A stretch of DNA of 49,307 bases. Origin: an uncultured Clostridia bacterium (GTDB lineage: Bacteria; Bacillota; Clostridia; Saccharofermentanales; Saccharofermentanaceae). The DNA lies in contig CAMYXF010000013.1 of assembly GCA_947303185.1 (NCBI GenBank), forward strand, positions 1 through 49,307. Direction: 5' to 3'. The position numbers and the translations under genes are program-made. The notes beneath the pieces are model-generated. The model was given only the letters and a program-made list of their open reading frames with translations, was not told the DNA's origin and made no database searches. The first letter of the stretch is position 1. Each line of letters starts with the position of its first letter. Below, piece after piece: positions 1 to 8,243 of this stretch.

Positions 1-62
1 ATCTGCTCCTTCATGAGAGCTTTACGGCGGTAACACCGCTCATATCCAAGGAGGTTTAAAAA

Positions 63-701
63 GTGGCTAAACACGATAAAGTTGAAGTAGGACTTTCAAC
101 AATTCTTAATCCGGTACCGGTAGTAATGGTTTCTTCTGCAGGAAAGAATCCTGAATCAGAATCAGAGAGACCTAACATCATGACTGTCGCATGGGCAGGA
201 ACGATCAATTCCGAGCCGCCCATGTTATCCATCAGTGTCCGCAAATCAAGACACTCACATAAGCTCATCTCAGAGACAGGCGAGTTCGTAGTAAACCTCG
301 TATCCAAGTCTTTGTGCAAAGCCTGCGATTACTGCGGCGTAAGGGGAGGAGACAAGGAAGACAAGTTCAAGTCATGCTCTCTGACACCCGTTAAGGCTAA
401 GGGTCTTAAGTATGCTTATGCTATCAAGGAAGCTCCGGTATCTATCTCATGCAAAGTTAAGAGTGTTCAGGAATTAGGGTCACACGATATGTTCATCGCA
501 GAGATAGTCGGCATCACTGCTGATACTTATCTTTTGGACGATAAGGGCAAGCTCTGCCTTGATAACGCCAGACTTGTGGCTTATAACCACGGCGAGTATT
601 ATCTCCTGGGCGAGAAACTCGGCTTTTTCGGTTATTCCGTTGCGCCCGAAGACATCATCAAGAAGAGAATGGGAAAAGAGAGTAAGGGCAAGAAGAAATG
701 A
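63..701 (+). CDS. Flavin reductase family protein (FMN-binding split barrel)
   Basis: This 212-residue protein has the layout of the DIM6/NTAB flavin reductase family. Its N-terminus reads NPVPVVMVSS, followed by NIMTVAWAGTINSEPPM and a segment typical of the FMN-binding split barrel (SVRKSRHSHKLI, EFVVNL). Family members bind FMN and reduce flavin or act as small cytoplasmic oxidoreductases; the substrate cannot be read from sequence. The start is a GTG at 63, six bases after AAGGAGG (50-56). The first 62 bases of the window hold this ribosome binding site and no recognisable gene end. The stop overlaps the next gene by four bases, so the two are probably translationally coupled. Confidence 0.85.
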   Translation: MAKHDKVEVGLSTILNPVPVVMVSSAGKNPESESERPNIMTVAWAGTINSEPPMLSISVRKSRHSHKLISETGEFVVNLVSKSLCKACDYCGVRGGDKEDKFKSCSLTPVKAKGLKYAYAIKEAPVSISCKVKSVQELGSHDMFIAEIVGITADTYLLDDKGKLCLDNARLVAYNHGEYYLLGEKLGFFGYSVAPEDIIKKRMGKESKGKKK

Positions 702-1258
702 AGTTCAAAGGAATAAAGAAAGTCCACGAAGGACGTTTTATAACATCTTATAACGCTGAATACGAGACCGAACTCGGCAACCGGAAAATCTACGAGATGG
801 TCTCAAGAGATAAGAATATTACCAGTCTTGAAGAACTTAAGGCAGATAAATGTGATGCGGTAGTTCTTATTATCACAAATTCCGACGGCTCGAAAATCCT
901 TCTCAGCAAGGAGTTCAGAATGGCTGTCGGAGGTTTTGCTTATAACTTCCCGGCAGGTCTCATCGATCCCGGTGAGTCTCCCAGAGAAGCTGCAGAAAGA
1001 GAACTTTGGGAAGAGACAGGCCTTAAGCTCGTATCCATCGACGAAGTCCTTCCGACAAGCTATTCAGGTGTAGGGATTACTAATGAGAGGACCTGCTGCG
1101 TCATCGGTACAGCCGAGGGCGAGTTCGCTCCTAGTACATCTGATGAGGAAGAGATCGAAGCGCGCTGGTATACAAAGGAAGAGGTAAAAGAACTTCTTAA
1201 GCAGAATAACTTTGCAGCAAGAACACAGGCTTTCTGCTACTGGTGGGCTAAAACTTAA
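698..1258 (+). CDS. Nudix hydrolase, ADP-ribose pyrophosphatase type
   Basis: This 186-residue protein carries a full Nudix box around residues 90-112: GLIDPGESPREAAERELWEE followed by TG. The GX5E and REXXEE parts are intact, so Mg-dependent hydrolysis of a nucleoside diphosphate derivative is expected. The N-terminal beta strands and the block after the box (TSYSGVGITNERTCCVIGTA) fit the ADP-ribose pyrophosphatase subgroup better than MutT, though substrate is inferred. The ATG overlaps the stop of the preceding flavin reductase by four bases. Pairing of a flavoprotein with an ADP-ribose or NADH-type hydrolase hints at nicotinamide or flavin nucleotide housekeeping, which is inference only. 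Confidence 0.85.
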   Translation: MKFKGIKKVHEGRFITSYNAEYETELGNRKIYEMVSRDKNITSLEELKADKCDAVVLIITNSDGSKILLSKEFRMAVGGFAYNFPAGLIDPGESPREAAERELWEETGLKLVSIDEVLPTSYSGVGITNERTCCVIGTAEGEFAPSTSDEEEIEARWYTKEEVKELLKQNNFAARTQAFCYWWAKT

Positions 1259-1282
1259 AATTCATCTGACAAGTAAAAATAC

Positions 1283-1311
1283 TTGACACGCCATTTAACC
1301 TTTGTTATTAT
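1283..1311 (+). promoter_or_regulatory. Promoter of the ylxM-ffh operon
   Basis: TTGACA at 1283-1288 and TATTAT at 1306-1311 are separated by exactly 17 bases. The predicted transcription start near 1317-1319 lies downstream of the in-frame GTG at 1312, which therefore cannot be the ylxM start. Confidence 0.8.
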
Positions 1312-1344
1312 GTGCAGGCTGAAATAGGGGAGGCTTGCCTTAAA

Positions 1345-1671
1345 ATGCGTGAAAAGTCAGTAAGAACAGACCTTTTGCTTGATTTCTACGGCAATCTCCT
1401 GACGCCCAAGATGAGGCGCACCTGTGAGAGCTACTATAACGATGATCTGACTTTGGCAGAGATCGCCGAAGCAGAGGGTATCTCAAGACAGGGCGTTCAC
1501 GACACGGTCAAGAGGGCAGAGAAGCAGCTTGAAGAGTACGAAGAGAAGCTCGGGCTTCTTGCACTTTTCGAGAAGCAGCAGGCAAAAGCAAAACAGGCGC
1601 TCGCGCACCTTAACAGCGGTGATACCGGCAAGGCGGCAAGAGAGCTTGAAGAATTAATAGAGGAAATGTAA
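1345..1671 (+). CDS. ylxM: YlxM family helix-turn-helix protein, SRP-associated
   Basis: This 108-residue protein is the YlxM/p13 family regulator found directly upstream of ffh in Firmicutes. It contains a sigma-region-4-like helix-turn-helix (LTLAEIAEAEGISRQGVHDT, then VKRAEKQLEEY) and a helical C-terminus rich in Glu and Lys. The start is ATG 1345 with AGGGGAGG (1326-1333) ahead of it; the longer frame from GTG 1312 overlaps the promoter -10 box. The 108-residue length matches the family. It is separated from ffh by three bases. The family is thought to bind SRP components or regulate the operon, but its exact job is not settled. Confidence 0.88.
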   Translation: MREKSVRTDLLLDFYGNLLTPKMRRTCESYYNDDLTLAEIAEAEGISRQGVHDTVKRAEKQLEEYEEKLGLLALFEKQQAKAKQALAHLNSGDTGKAARELEELIEEM

Positions 1672-1674
1672 CAA

Positions 1675-3192
1675 GTGTTTGAGAGCTTATCACAAAAGCT
1701 TCAGAATATTACTTCCAAGATGCGCGGCAAGGCCCGCGTAAGTGAGAGCGACATCAAGGAGATGATGCGCGAGATCCGCATGGCCCTTTTGGAGGCGGAT
1801 GTTAACTACAGCGTAGTCAAGGAATTCGTCGCTGACATGACCGAGAAGTGCAAGGGCGCTGACGTTCAGGAGTCCTTTACACCCGGCCAGCAGATCGTAA
1901 AGATCGTAAGAGACGCACTCACAGAACTTCTTGGCGGTGAAGAAGGCGAAGACAAACTCAAGGTTTCAGATACAGGATTCAATACGATAATCCTTTACGG
2001 TCTCCAGGGTGCAGGTAAGACAACTACTGCAGCAAAGCTTGCAAAACTCTTAAAAGAGAATGGCAAGAAGCCGATGGTAGTATCCGTAGACGTTCACAGA
2101 CCTGCCGCTGCACAGCAGCTCAAGGTTTTAAGTGATGCAGTAGGCGTTGACTGCTACATCGATCCTGAAGAGAAAGATGCTGTTAAGATCGCAAGAGACG
2201 GTGAAGGCAAAGCAAGATACATGCTCTGCAATTACCTCATCATCGATACTGCAGGACGTACGGTTGCAGATGAAGAACTCATGGAAGAGCTCCGTGACAT
2301 CGCAGCTGCAGTAAATCCTACAGAGAAGCTCCTCGTAGTCGACGCGATGATCGGTCAGGAAGCTGTTAACGTAGCACAGCTTTTCGAGCAGAACATCGGC
2401 ATGGACGGCTTCATCATGACAAAGCTCGACGGTGATGCCAGAGGCGGTGCTGCGCTTTCAATCAGAAAACTTACAAACAAGCCTATTAAATACATCTGTA
2501 CCGGCGAAAAGGTTGACGCCATCGAGAGATTCTATCCCCAGCGTATGGCTGACAGAATCCTTGGAATGGGTGACGTCGTAAGCCTTATCGAGAAGGCACA
2601 GCAGAACATCGATGAGGAAGAAGCACGCAAGGCAATGGAACGCATGATGACCAGTTCCTTCAACCTTGATGACCTCTATGAACAGTTCGCACAGATGAAG
2701 AAGATGGGTTCGCTCAAAGACCTTGTCGGCATGATGCCAGGCGCTGCAGGCAAGGTCAACGAGGAAGATCTTGATGACAGGATCGTCGACAGACAGATGG
2801 CCATCATCACTTCCATGACCAAGAAGGAAAGAAGAGCACCTTCTATCCTTAATGCGAGCAGAAGAAAGAGAATTGCAGCAGGTGCCGGCGTTCAGGTATC
2901 TGATGTAAATAAACTTATCGCCCAGTATGAGCAGACAGCAAGGCTCATGAAGCAGTTCTCAAACGGCAAGGGCGGATTCAAGATGCCTAAGGGGTTTGCA
3001 AAGCAGGCAGCCAAGATGGGCCTTAAGGGCAACATGGGCGGCTTAGGAAACATGGGTGGAATGTCCGGTATGGGAACAGGATTCCCTCAGGGTATGGGAA
3101 GCCTCTCAGCACCCAAGGAAGATTACGATGATACACCCTTTACGCCCACAGGAAGACGCGACCGCAAGAAGAAGCGCAAGGGCAGAAGATAA
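1675..3192 (+). CDS. ffh: Signal recognition particle GTPase Ffh (SRP54)
   Basis: The 505-residue protein is the GTPase subunit of the signal recognition particle. It binds signal sequences of nascent membrane proteins and, with the 4.5S/6S RNA and FtsY, delivers ribosomes to SecYEG. The N domain is at residues 1-90, and the G domain shows GLQGAGKTTTAAKLA (G1), DTAGR (G3) and TKLDGDARGG (G4). The methionine-rich M domain begins around residue 325, and the C-terminal tail is Gly/Met-rich, then basic. The start is GTG 1675 with an AGAGGAA Shine-Dalgarno inside the end of ylxM. Length is somewhat above the usual 430-450 because of the tail. It is the second gene of the ylxM-ffh-rpsP-khpA-rimM operon. 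Confidence 0.97.
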   Translation: MFESLSQKLQNITSKMRGKARVSESDIKEMMREIRMALLEADVNYSVVKEFVADMTEKCKGADVQESFTPGQQIVKIVRDALTELLGGEEGEDKLKVSDTGFNTIILYGLQGAGKTTTAAKLAKLLKENGKKPMVVSVDVHRPAAAQQLKVLSDAVGVDCYIDPEEKDAVKIARDGEGKARYMLCNYLIIDTAGRTVADEELMEELRDIAAAVNPTEKLLVVDAMIGQEAVNVAQLFEQNIGMDGFIMTKLDGDARGGAALSIRKLTNKPIKYICTGEKVDAIERFYPQRMADRILGMGDVVSLIEKAQQNIDEEEARKAMERMMTSSFNLDDLYEQFAQMKKMGSLKDLVGMMPGAAGKVNEEDLDDRIVDRQMAIITSMTKKERRAPSILNASRRKRIAAGAGVQVSDVNKLIAQYEQTARLMKQFSNGKGGFKMPKGFAKQAAKMGLKGNMGGLGNMGGMSGMGTGFPQGMGSLSAPKEDYDDTPFTPTGRRDRKKKRKGRR

Positions 3193-3261
3193 AGTCAATC
3201 CCGTCATATTTCATGGCGCAGATTATAAAAAACAAAAATATATTTTTTGGAGGAAACAAAA

Positions 3262-3504
3262 ATGGCAGTTAAGATTCGTTTAAGAAGAATGGGTAAGAAA
3301 AAGGCACCTTTCTATCGTGTAGTTGTTGCTGACTCTAGATATCCTAGAGATGGCCGTTTCATCGAGGAGATCGGTTACTATGATCCCATGACAGAGACAG
3401 ACGGCGTTAAGATCGACGCAGACGCAGCAAAGAAGTGGATCGCTAACGGAGCACAGCCCACAGATACAGTAAAGTCTCTTCTTAAGAAGCAGGGCATCAT
3501 CTGA
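3262..3504 (+). CDS. rpsP: 30S ribosomal protein S16
   Basis: The 80-residue product begins [20 protein letters not shown], the highly conserved S16 N-terminus, and continues with [22 protein letters not shown]16 binds the 5' domain of 16S rRNA and stabilises 30S assembly. The start is ATG 3262, preceded by GGAGG at 3249-3253; an in-frame TTG at 3247 overlaps the ribosome binding site and is rejected. It follows ffh after a 69-base gap with no clear terminator, so read-through from the operon promoter is likely. Confidence 0.97.
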   Translation: MAVKIRLRRMGKKKAPFYRVVVADSRYPRDGRFIEEIGYYDPMTETDGVKIDADAAKKWIANGAQPTDTVKSLLKKQGII

Positions 3505-3549
3505 TTTAATATCAGTTGATACTCAGAATAATAGGAAGGAGAGCTTTAT

Positions 3550-3780
3550 ATGGACGATTTATTGGTTTATATCGCCAGGGAACTTGTCAGCAATCCCGAT
3601 GAGGTAAACGTAAAGAAGACAGAGCGTGGAAACACTGTTGTTTTCGAGCTGTCCGTTGCTCCCGAAGATACAGGAAAGATTATCGGCAAGAACGGTAAGA
3701 GAGCTCAGGCTATCCGTTCGATAATGAAGGCTAAGTACCTCAAAGAAGGTAAGCGCGTTATAGTCGATATAGTAGGCTGA
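3550..3780 (+). CDS. khpA: KH-domain RNA-binding protein KhpA
   Basis: The 76-residue protein is a single type II KH domain with the GXXG loop IIGKNGKRAQAIR around residues 39-51. KhpA (YlqC) binds small RNAs together with KhpB/Jag and affects cell elongation and division in Firmicutes; that role is family knowledge. It sits in its standard place between rpsP and rimM. The start ATG 3550 follows AGGAAGGAG (3532-3540). Confidence 0.93.
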   Translation: MDDLLVYIARELVSNPDEVNVKKTERGNTVVFELSVAPEDTGKIIGKNGKRAQAIRSIMKAKYLKEGKRVIVDIVG

Positions 3781-3785
3781 TTCTT

Positions 3786-4310
3786 TTGGATAATCTCATC
3801 ATTATAGGAAAGATTACCGGCGCGCATGGTGTCCGTGGGGAAGTTAAAGTATTCCCCTTAACGGACGACCCGCGCCGTTTCCTTAAACTTAAGGAATGTT
3901 TTTTCTGCGGGCCGAATTTCGAAAAGCCTGAAGCTTCAGTATGCTCTTCTGCAAGGCTGGACAGAGGAAACGTTCTCGTAAAATTCGAAGGCGTCCCCGA
4001 CAGAGACAAGGCTGAACTTCTGCGCGGCAGATTTATCGCTGTCGACAGAAAGGATGCGGTAAAGCTCAAGAAGGGCAGCTACTTTATTACCGATCTCAAA
4101 GGCCTTAAAGTAATTGACGATGAAAAGGGAGAAGTCGGAACGGTCATTGATTGTTTTGAGACAGGATCCCAGTTTACGCTTGAGATAAAGCGTGACAAAA
4201 AGAAAAATCTCATGATCCCTTTTGTAAAAGCATACTGCTATGAAGTAAGTATCGAAGAGGGATTCATCAAATGCAAGATGCCTGAAGGCCTTTATGAATT
4301 ATATGATTGA
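3786..4310 (+). CDS. rimM: 16S rRNA processing protein RimM
   Basis: The 174-residue protein starts DNLIIIGKITGAHGVRGEVK, a near-consensus RimM N-terminus, and ends with the PRC-barrel domain (GSYFITDLKGLKVID, then MIPFVKAYCYEVSIEEGFI). RimM helps mature the 3' domain of the 30S subunit and binds S19. The start is TTG 3786, five bases after the khpA stop, so translation is probably coupled. Unlike the usual arrangement it is not followed by trmD: a terminator and two accessory genes intervene, and trmD begins 2.5 kb later. Confidence 0.95.
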   Translation: MDNLIIIGKITGAHGVRGEVKVFPLTDDPRRFLKLKECFFCGPNFEKPEASVCSSARLDRGNVLVKFEGVPDRDKAELLRGRFIAVDRKDAVKLKKGSYFITDLKGLKVIDDEKGEVGTVIDCFETGSQFTLEIKRDKKKNLMIPFVKAYCYEVSIEEGFIKCKMPEGLYELYD

Positions 4311-4340
4311 CCGTTGCTAATGGTCTTAAAAACAGCACTT

Positions 4341-4366
4341 AAAAGCTCCGGTGACCCGGAGCTTTT
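4341..4366 (+). terminator. Rho-independent terminator after rimM
   Basis: AAAAGCTCCGG (4341-4351) pairs with CCGGAGCTTTT (4356-4366) across a 4-base loop and ends in a T run. It closes the ylxM-rimM operon and would isolate it from the next two genes. Confidence 0.85.
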
Positions 4367-4473
4367 TCAGTTTTACAATAAAATTTTACAATTGGTTTAT
4401 GTATATGACTTAAAACCCTGATAAGATAATCGTATATATTCAGAAACGCTCAGCTTTTTTATTGGAGTAGCTT

Positions 4474-4992
4474 ATGAAGAAAGAACGTCTTGTCGGAATA
4501 ATAATGGCGATCATTATGTCGGCCGTAATGGGTGTCGTTTCTGCTGCGCTCGTAATTAAGAATAATCCGGAAGCCGTAAGATATACTCCCGTCGAAATGC
4601 TTTATATCACGAACATCGCATTATCGATCGTTATCGGCGTGATAATTTCACTGGTTGTTCCGTTAGGTAAGCTTGGCGCAATGCTTGCAAGAAAAGCAAA
4701 TGCCAATCCTCCGGGAATTAAGTTCTTCCTCATTAATGCGATTCCGATCTCACTCGGTAATACACTTATCATGAGTATTCTTATGAGTTTATACGGTGTT
4801 ATTTCCGCACGCATGAAGCTTCCTGCAGAAGCGTTGAGTCAGCTTCCTCCTTTTACGGTAATGTGGTTCGGCAGCTGGTTTAAGCTTCTTTTACCGACGC
4901 TTCTTGTCAGTTATGTCTTGTCGGTCATTTTATCACCACTGATTACAAAACTTCTTGGTGTAAATGGCCAGGGTCCCAAGAGACCTGAATGA
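4474..4992 (+). CDS. Small integral membrane protein, four predicted TM helices
   Basis: The 172-residue protein has four hydrophobic spans: about 8-28, 46-66, 84-108 and 133-158. The first and third spans are followed by similar polar turns, so it could be an internal duplication of a two-helix unit, as in the DUF2798 family; I am not certain of that assignment. No catalytic motif is visible. It has its own leader after the rimM terminator and ends 31 bases before the c-di-GMP gene, with which it probably forms a two-gene unit. Function is unknown. Confidence 0.75.
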   Translation: MKKERLVGIIMAIIMSAVMGVVSAALVIKNNPEAVRYTPVEMLYITNIALSIVIGVIISLVVPLGKLGAMLARKANANPPGIKFFLINAIPISLGNTLIMSILMSLYGVISARMKLPAEALSQLPPFTVMWFGSWFKLLLPTLLVSYVLSVILSPLITKLLGVNGQGPKRPE

Positions 4993-5023
4993 TTAATTAA
5001 GTTCCGAAAGACAGGTGATCTTT

Positions 5024-6700
5024 ATGAGTTGTGTATCAAAAGAAAAATATGCTTCATATCTTGAAAGAATGGTCAGCGTTACACACAGCCAGCCTGTTGA
5101 CCGTGACGCTTATGTTCAATTGATAACGGAGATCTGCAAGGATTATAAGCTTACCAAGGGCATGAGTGAATTCTACATTACTCCAATGATGGAACAGCGT
5201 GGGATTGGTGAAGTTTTTTGCGATTTCGATAACGGAAAAAGCACCAAAGTCCTTTTACGCATCAGGATCGTTTCAACTTCAAAGGCAGTAATCATAGGAA
5301 CGCTTTATTCCAACCCTGATGAATATGTTCATGAGGATGTTGATGTCCAGCAGCTCGATTCGATGCTAAGGATCATACTCGGATATGTCAGCAGAGTGCG
5401 TCTGATCAAAAAGCTTGAAGAGTTCGGATTCTCTGACCTTGACGGTTACCGCAATTTCCGTGCCTTTGCCAGATTCATGGATGTTAACAATGCCGAAAAC
5501 AAGCTGGGCGGCAAGGTGTCATTCTACATCGATCTCCATAATTTCACATTGATAAATCAGGAGATCGGACGTGAGAATGGCGACATCGTCATGCGCAAGT
5601 ATTATGAACTGCTCAGCGATACCATTGGAGAAACAGGCATTATCATAAGACTCGGCGGAGACAGGTTCATCGGCGTTTTCGATAGGGGCGTACAGGACGA
5701 TGTTTTCAGGATCTTTTCCGGTGCCAACATTGCTTACGACGTGACAGGACAACAGAGAGTAAATGTCTCTGTTGCAGCCGGAATCTATGCGCTTCCTATA
5801 CCGTATATGCTGAAGTCTTACGGTGACATCATGGACAAGATCATGCTTGCAGGCAATGTTGCAAAACGCCACGATGGCGAGCGCATTGTCACATACGGCG
5901 AAAAGATGAAGTCTGAGAGCGACCATGTGAAAATGATCCAGTCGGCTTTCATGGGCGCTCTTAAGAATGAGGAATTCATAATCCACTATCAGCCCAAAGT
6001 CGATATTGAGACCAAGCAGATCGTCGGCGCAGAAGCGCTCTGCCGCTGGCAGAGAGACGGAAGGGTAATACCGCCTGACGAGTTTATACCTATTCTTGAG
6101 CTGAATACTTTCGTTTCCGATTTGGATTTCTATGTTCTTGACCACGTTTGCAGGGATATGGTCAGATGGCTTAATGAAGGACGCAAGCCGGTACGTGTAT
6201 CAGTCAACTTCTCAAGAAAACACCTGGTCGATATCAATCTGACGGATCATATCATCACAATAATCGATAAGTATAATATTCCTCACGATCTTATAGAGAT
6301 CGAACTTACGGAAACCACTTCTGACGTTATGTTCAGCGACTTGAGACGTATCGTAAGCAGCCTTCAGAGAGAAGGCGTAAAGACTGCCGTGGATGATTTC
6401 GGTGTAGGATATTCATCATTGAATCTTATCCGTGATATTCCGTGGGATGTTCTTAAGATCGATAAGAGCTTTGTCCCTGAAACTGAAGATGACAGTAATA
6501 TCTCAAACGTAATGTTCAGGCATCTTATCTCACTCGCGCATGATATGGGTCTGGAATGCGTCGTTGAAGGTGTTGAGACGGATGAACAGCTGAAGATCAT
6601 GAGAAAGAACAGCTGCAGGATCGCCCAGGGTTTCTTCTTTGACCATCCGCTTTCAGTAGACGAGTTCGAGGACCGTCTGGTCAACAAGACATATCCATAA
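5024..6700 (+). CDS. GGDEF/EAL-domain protein, probable c-di-GMP phosphodiesterase
   Basis: The 558-residue protein has an N-terminal region of about 130 residues with no clear family, a diguanylate-cyclase-like domain (about 150-285) and an EAL domain (about 305-555). The GGDEF signature reads RLGGDRF, so the catalytic Glu is replaced by Arg and cyclase activity is unlikely. The EAL domain looks complete: AEALCRW, VNFSRKH, IELTE, AVDDFGVGYSSL, KIDKSF, EGVET and AQGFFF supply the expected metal and catalytic residues. It should hydrolyse c-di-GMP, possibly with GTP sensed by the dead GGDEF domain. No membrane span is visible. ATG 5024 is preferred over GTG 5015 because ACAGGTGA (5011-5018) serves as its ribosome binding site. 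Confidence 0.9.
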   Translation: MSCVSKEKYASYLERMVSVTHSQPVDRDAYVQLITEICKDYKLTKGMSEFYITPMMEQRGIGEVFCDFDNGKSTKVLLRIRIVSTSKAVIIGTLYSNPDEYVHEDVDVQQLDSMLRIILGYVSRVRLIKKLEEFGFSDLDGYRNFRAFARFMDVNNAENKLGGKVSFYIDLHNFTLINQEIGRENGDIVMRKYYELLSDTIGETGIIIRLGGDRFIGVFDRGVQDDVFRIFSGANIAYDVTGQQRVNVSVAAGIYALPIPYMLKSYGDIMDKIMLAGNVAKRHDGERIVTYGEKMKSESDHVKMIQSAFMGALKNEEFIIHYQPKVDIETKQIVGAEALCRWQRDGRVIPPDEFIPILELNTFVSDLDFYVLDHVCRDMVRWLNEGRKPVRVSVNFSRKHLVDINLTDHIITIIDKYNIPHDLIEIELTETTSDVMFSDLRRIVSSLQREGVKTAVDDFGVGYSSLNLIRDIPWDVLKIDKSFVPETEDDSNISNVMFRHLISLAHDMGLECVVEGVETDEQLKIMRKNSCRIAQGFFFDHPLSVDEFEDRLVNKTYP

Positions 6701-6709
6701 GAGCTTTCG

Positions 6710-6738
6710 TGCCGCCGTAATCATTATGGCGGCATTTT
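6710..6738 (+). terminator. Rho-independent terminator after the EAL gene
   Basis: TGCCGCCGTAAT (6710-6721) and ATTATGGCGGCA (6723-6734) form a long stem with one G-U pair, followed by TTTTT. It separates the two accessory genes from trmD. Confidence 0.85.
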
Positions 6739-6826
6739 TCGAAAATCAGATGCATTTATGCTATTATTTCCCTTGAAATATCGCAGTTTTTCTTAGGAAG
6801 GGTTAAGGGAACGGTACATAAGGCAT

Positions 6827-7567
6827 ATGAAATTCTATGTGGCTACATTATTTCCCGAGCAGGTAACTTCATATCTTGATACCAGCATAACGGGCAGGGG
6901 AATGGCGAAAGGCGCCTTCTCTTTGGAATGCATCCAGATGAGAGATTTCGCGCCCAATAACTACGGCCGTATCGATGACACCATTTATGGCGGCGGTACC
7001 GGCATGATGATCCGTCCCGAACCTGTTTTCGGAGCTTACGAAAAGGCCGTCGAACTCTGCGGAGGCAAGAAGCCTCACACGGTTTACATGTCGCCCAAGG
7101 GCCAGGTCTTCAATCAGGCCAAGGCTCACGAGCTTGCCAAATACGATAATCTGCTCATCATCTGCGGCCACTACGAAGGCATTGATGCGCGCGTGATCGA
7201 TGAGATCTGCGACGAGGAGATATCCATCGGCGACTATGTCTTAACGGGCGGTGAGACCGCTGCGATCGTAGTGATCGATGCGGTTGCAAGGCTCATCCCG
7301 GGCGTGCTTCCCAATGAAGAAGCGTATACTAATGAGTCCCACACTGACGGAATGCTTGAAGCACCGCAGTATACCAAGCCTCCGGTATGGCACGGCAAGG
7401 CCGTCCCGGAAGTCCTTAAAAACGGCAACGACGCAGCAATTACGGAGTATAACCGCATCGCTGCACTGGTCGATACATGGCATAACAGGCCCGATATGCT
7501 TGACAAACTTGACATTTCTGAAAGTGATTGGGCTAAAATGCTTGCCTTTGAAAGAGGCATGTGCTAA
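6827..7567 (+). CDS. trmD: tRNA (guanine-N1)-methyltransferase TrmD
   Basis: The 246-residue SPOUT-fold enzyme methylates G37 of tRNAs reading CNN and some other codons, preventing +1 frameshifting. The conserved blocks [32 protein letters not shown] and [13 protein letters not shown] include the trefoil-knot SAM site and catalytic Asp. Length matches the family. It starts at ATG 6827 with a weak ribosome binding site. It has its own upstream region because the usual rimM-trmD junction is broken by an inserted pair of genes. rplS follows 77 bases downstream. Confidence 0.97.
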   Translation: MKFYVATLFPEQVTSYLDTSITGRGMAKGAFSLECIQMRDFAPNNYGRIDDTIYGGGTGMMIRPEPVFGAYEKAVELCGGKKPHTVYMSPKGQVFNQAKAHELAKYDNLLIICGHYEGIDARVIDEICDEEISIGDYVLTGGETAAIVVIDAVARLIPGVLPNEEAYTNESHTDGMLEAPQYTKPPVWHGKAVPEVLKNGNDAAITEYNRIAALVDTWHNRPDMLDKLDISESDWAKMLAFERGMC

Positions 7568-7569
7568 AA

Positions 7570-7642
7570 TTCTCCAGTTATCAGGATGGTCCTCTGCCAT
7601 CATCCAGGCAAGAACATCTGCAGGAAAGTGAGGAAACAAACA
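7570..7642 (+). promoter_or_regulatory. Candidate L19 leader (autoregulatory element upstream of rplS)
   Basis: The short trmD-rplS gap contains CAGGATGGTCC (7583-7593), then CCATCATCCAGG (7598-7609) and GCAGGAAAGTGAGGAAAC before rplS. ATGG/CCAT and GGAT/ATCC segments can pair into a small hairpin. The layout resembles the L19 leader described upstream of rplS in low-GC Gram-positive bacteria. The resemblance is from memory and has not been tested with a covariance model. Confidence 0.4.
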
Positions 7643-7644
7643 AT

Positions 7645-7986
7645 ATGGATTTAGTAAAAGTCATCGAGAGCGAGAATATTCAGAACAGCTATCCTGAAGT
7701 AGAAGTCGGCGACTTCGTAAAGGCTCACCTCCTTATCAAGGAAGGCGCAAAGGAGCGTATTCAGGTATTCGAAGGCTATGTCATCGCAAGAAAAGGCCAG
7801 GGCCTTTCAGAGACAATAACAATTCGCCGTGTATCTTACGGTATCGGCGTAGAGAGAATTCTCCCTGTAAACTCACCCAAGATCGATCACATCGACGTTA
7901 TTCGTAAGGGTAAGATCAGAAGAGCAAAGCTTTATTATCTCCGCGATCGTCAGGGCAAGGCTGCAAAGATCACACAGAAGATCTAA
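7645..7986 (+). CDS. rplS: 50S ribosomal protein L19
   Basis: The 113-residue protein begins [20 protein letters not shown] and contains [20 protein letters not shown] and VKPVNSP-type L19 signatures ([30 protein letters not shown]). L19 lies at the 30S-50S interface. The start is ATG 7645 with GTGAGGAAA (7628-7636); the reading frame stays open upstream to an ATG at 7561 inside trmD, but that extension covers the putative leader and has no L19 similarity. Confidence 0.97.
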   Translation: MDLVKVIESENIQNSYPEVEVGDFVKAHLLIKEGAKERIQVFEGYVIARKGQGLSETITIRRVSYGIGVERILPVNSPKIDHIDVIRKGKIRRAKLYYLRDRQGKAAKITQKI

Positions 7987-8009
7987 TCGCAATCTTAAAT
8001 TCGATTTCA

Positions 8010-8038
8010 AGAGGTGCTCATTTCGGGCACCTCTTTTT
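8010..8038 (+). terminator. Rho-independent terminator after rplS
   Basis: AGAGGTGC (8010-8017) pairs with GCACCTCT (8027-8034), followed by TTTTT. Confidence 0.9.
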
Positions 8039-8043
8039 GTTGC

Positions 8044-8157
8044 CCAGGAAAACGTCCAGGTTTTTTGGCTTTTTTCCTGGACGATTTCCTGGATTTTCGG
8101 GAAATCCAGCTTTTTGTCCATGTTTTTATCCGTTTTTCCTGGACAAAAATCTGGACG
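8044..8157. repeat. Cluster of TCCTGGA(C) motifs and nested hairpins between rplS and rbgA
   Basis: A 17-base arm at 8044-8060 pairs with 8076-8092 at 16 of 17 positions. A second hairpin overlaps it (CTGGATTT 8089-8096 with AAATCCAG 8102-8109) and is followed by a T run. The motif TCCTGGA(C), direct or inverted, recurs about six times between 8044 and 8157, including TCCTGGAC near 8137. The overlapping arms imply mutually exclusive folds. It lies after the rplS terminator and before rbgA. No coding potential is credible here. Confidence 0.6.
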
Positions 8158-8243
8158 CTTGTTTTTGACAGTTTAGAGTTCCAGATTTCGAAAAGACAGA
8201 TATTATTGTGTTACAATCTGTGAGTAACTTATAAGGAGTTCTT

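Noticed and set aside
1312..1344. GTG start for ylxM
   Set aside because: It overlaps the -10 box of the promoter; ATG 1345 has its own ribosome binding site.
8014..8223. Small + strand frame in the rplS-rbgA gap
   Set aside because: It runs through the terminator and hairpins, with no ribosome binding site.
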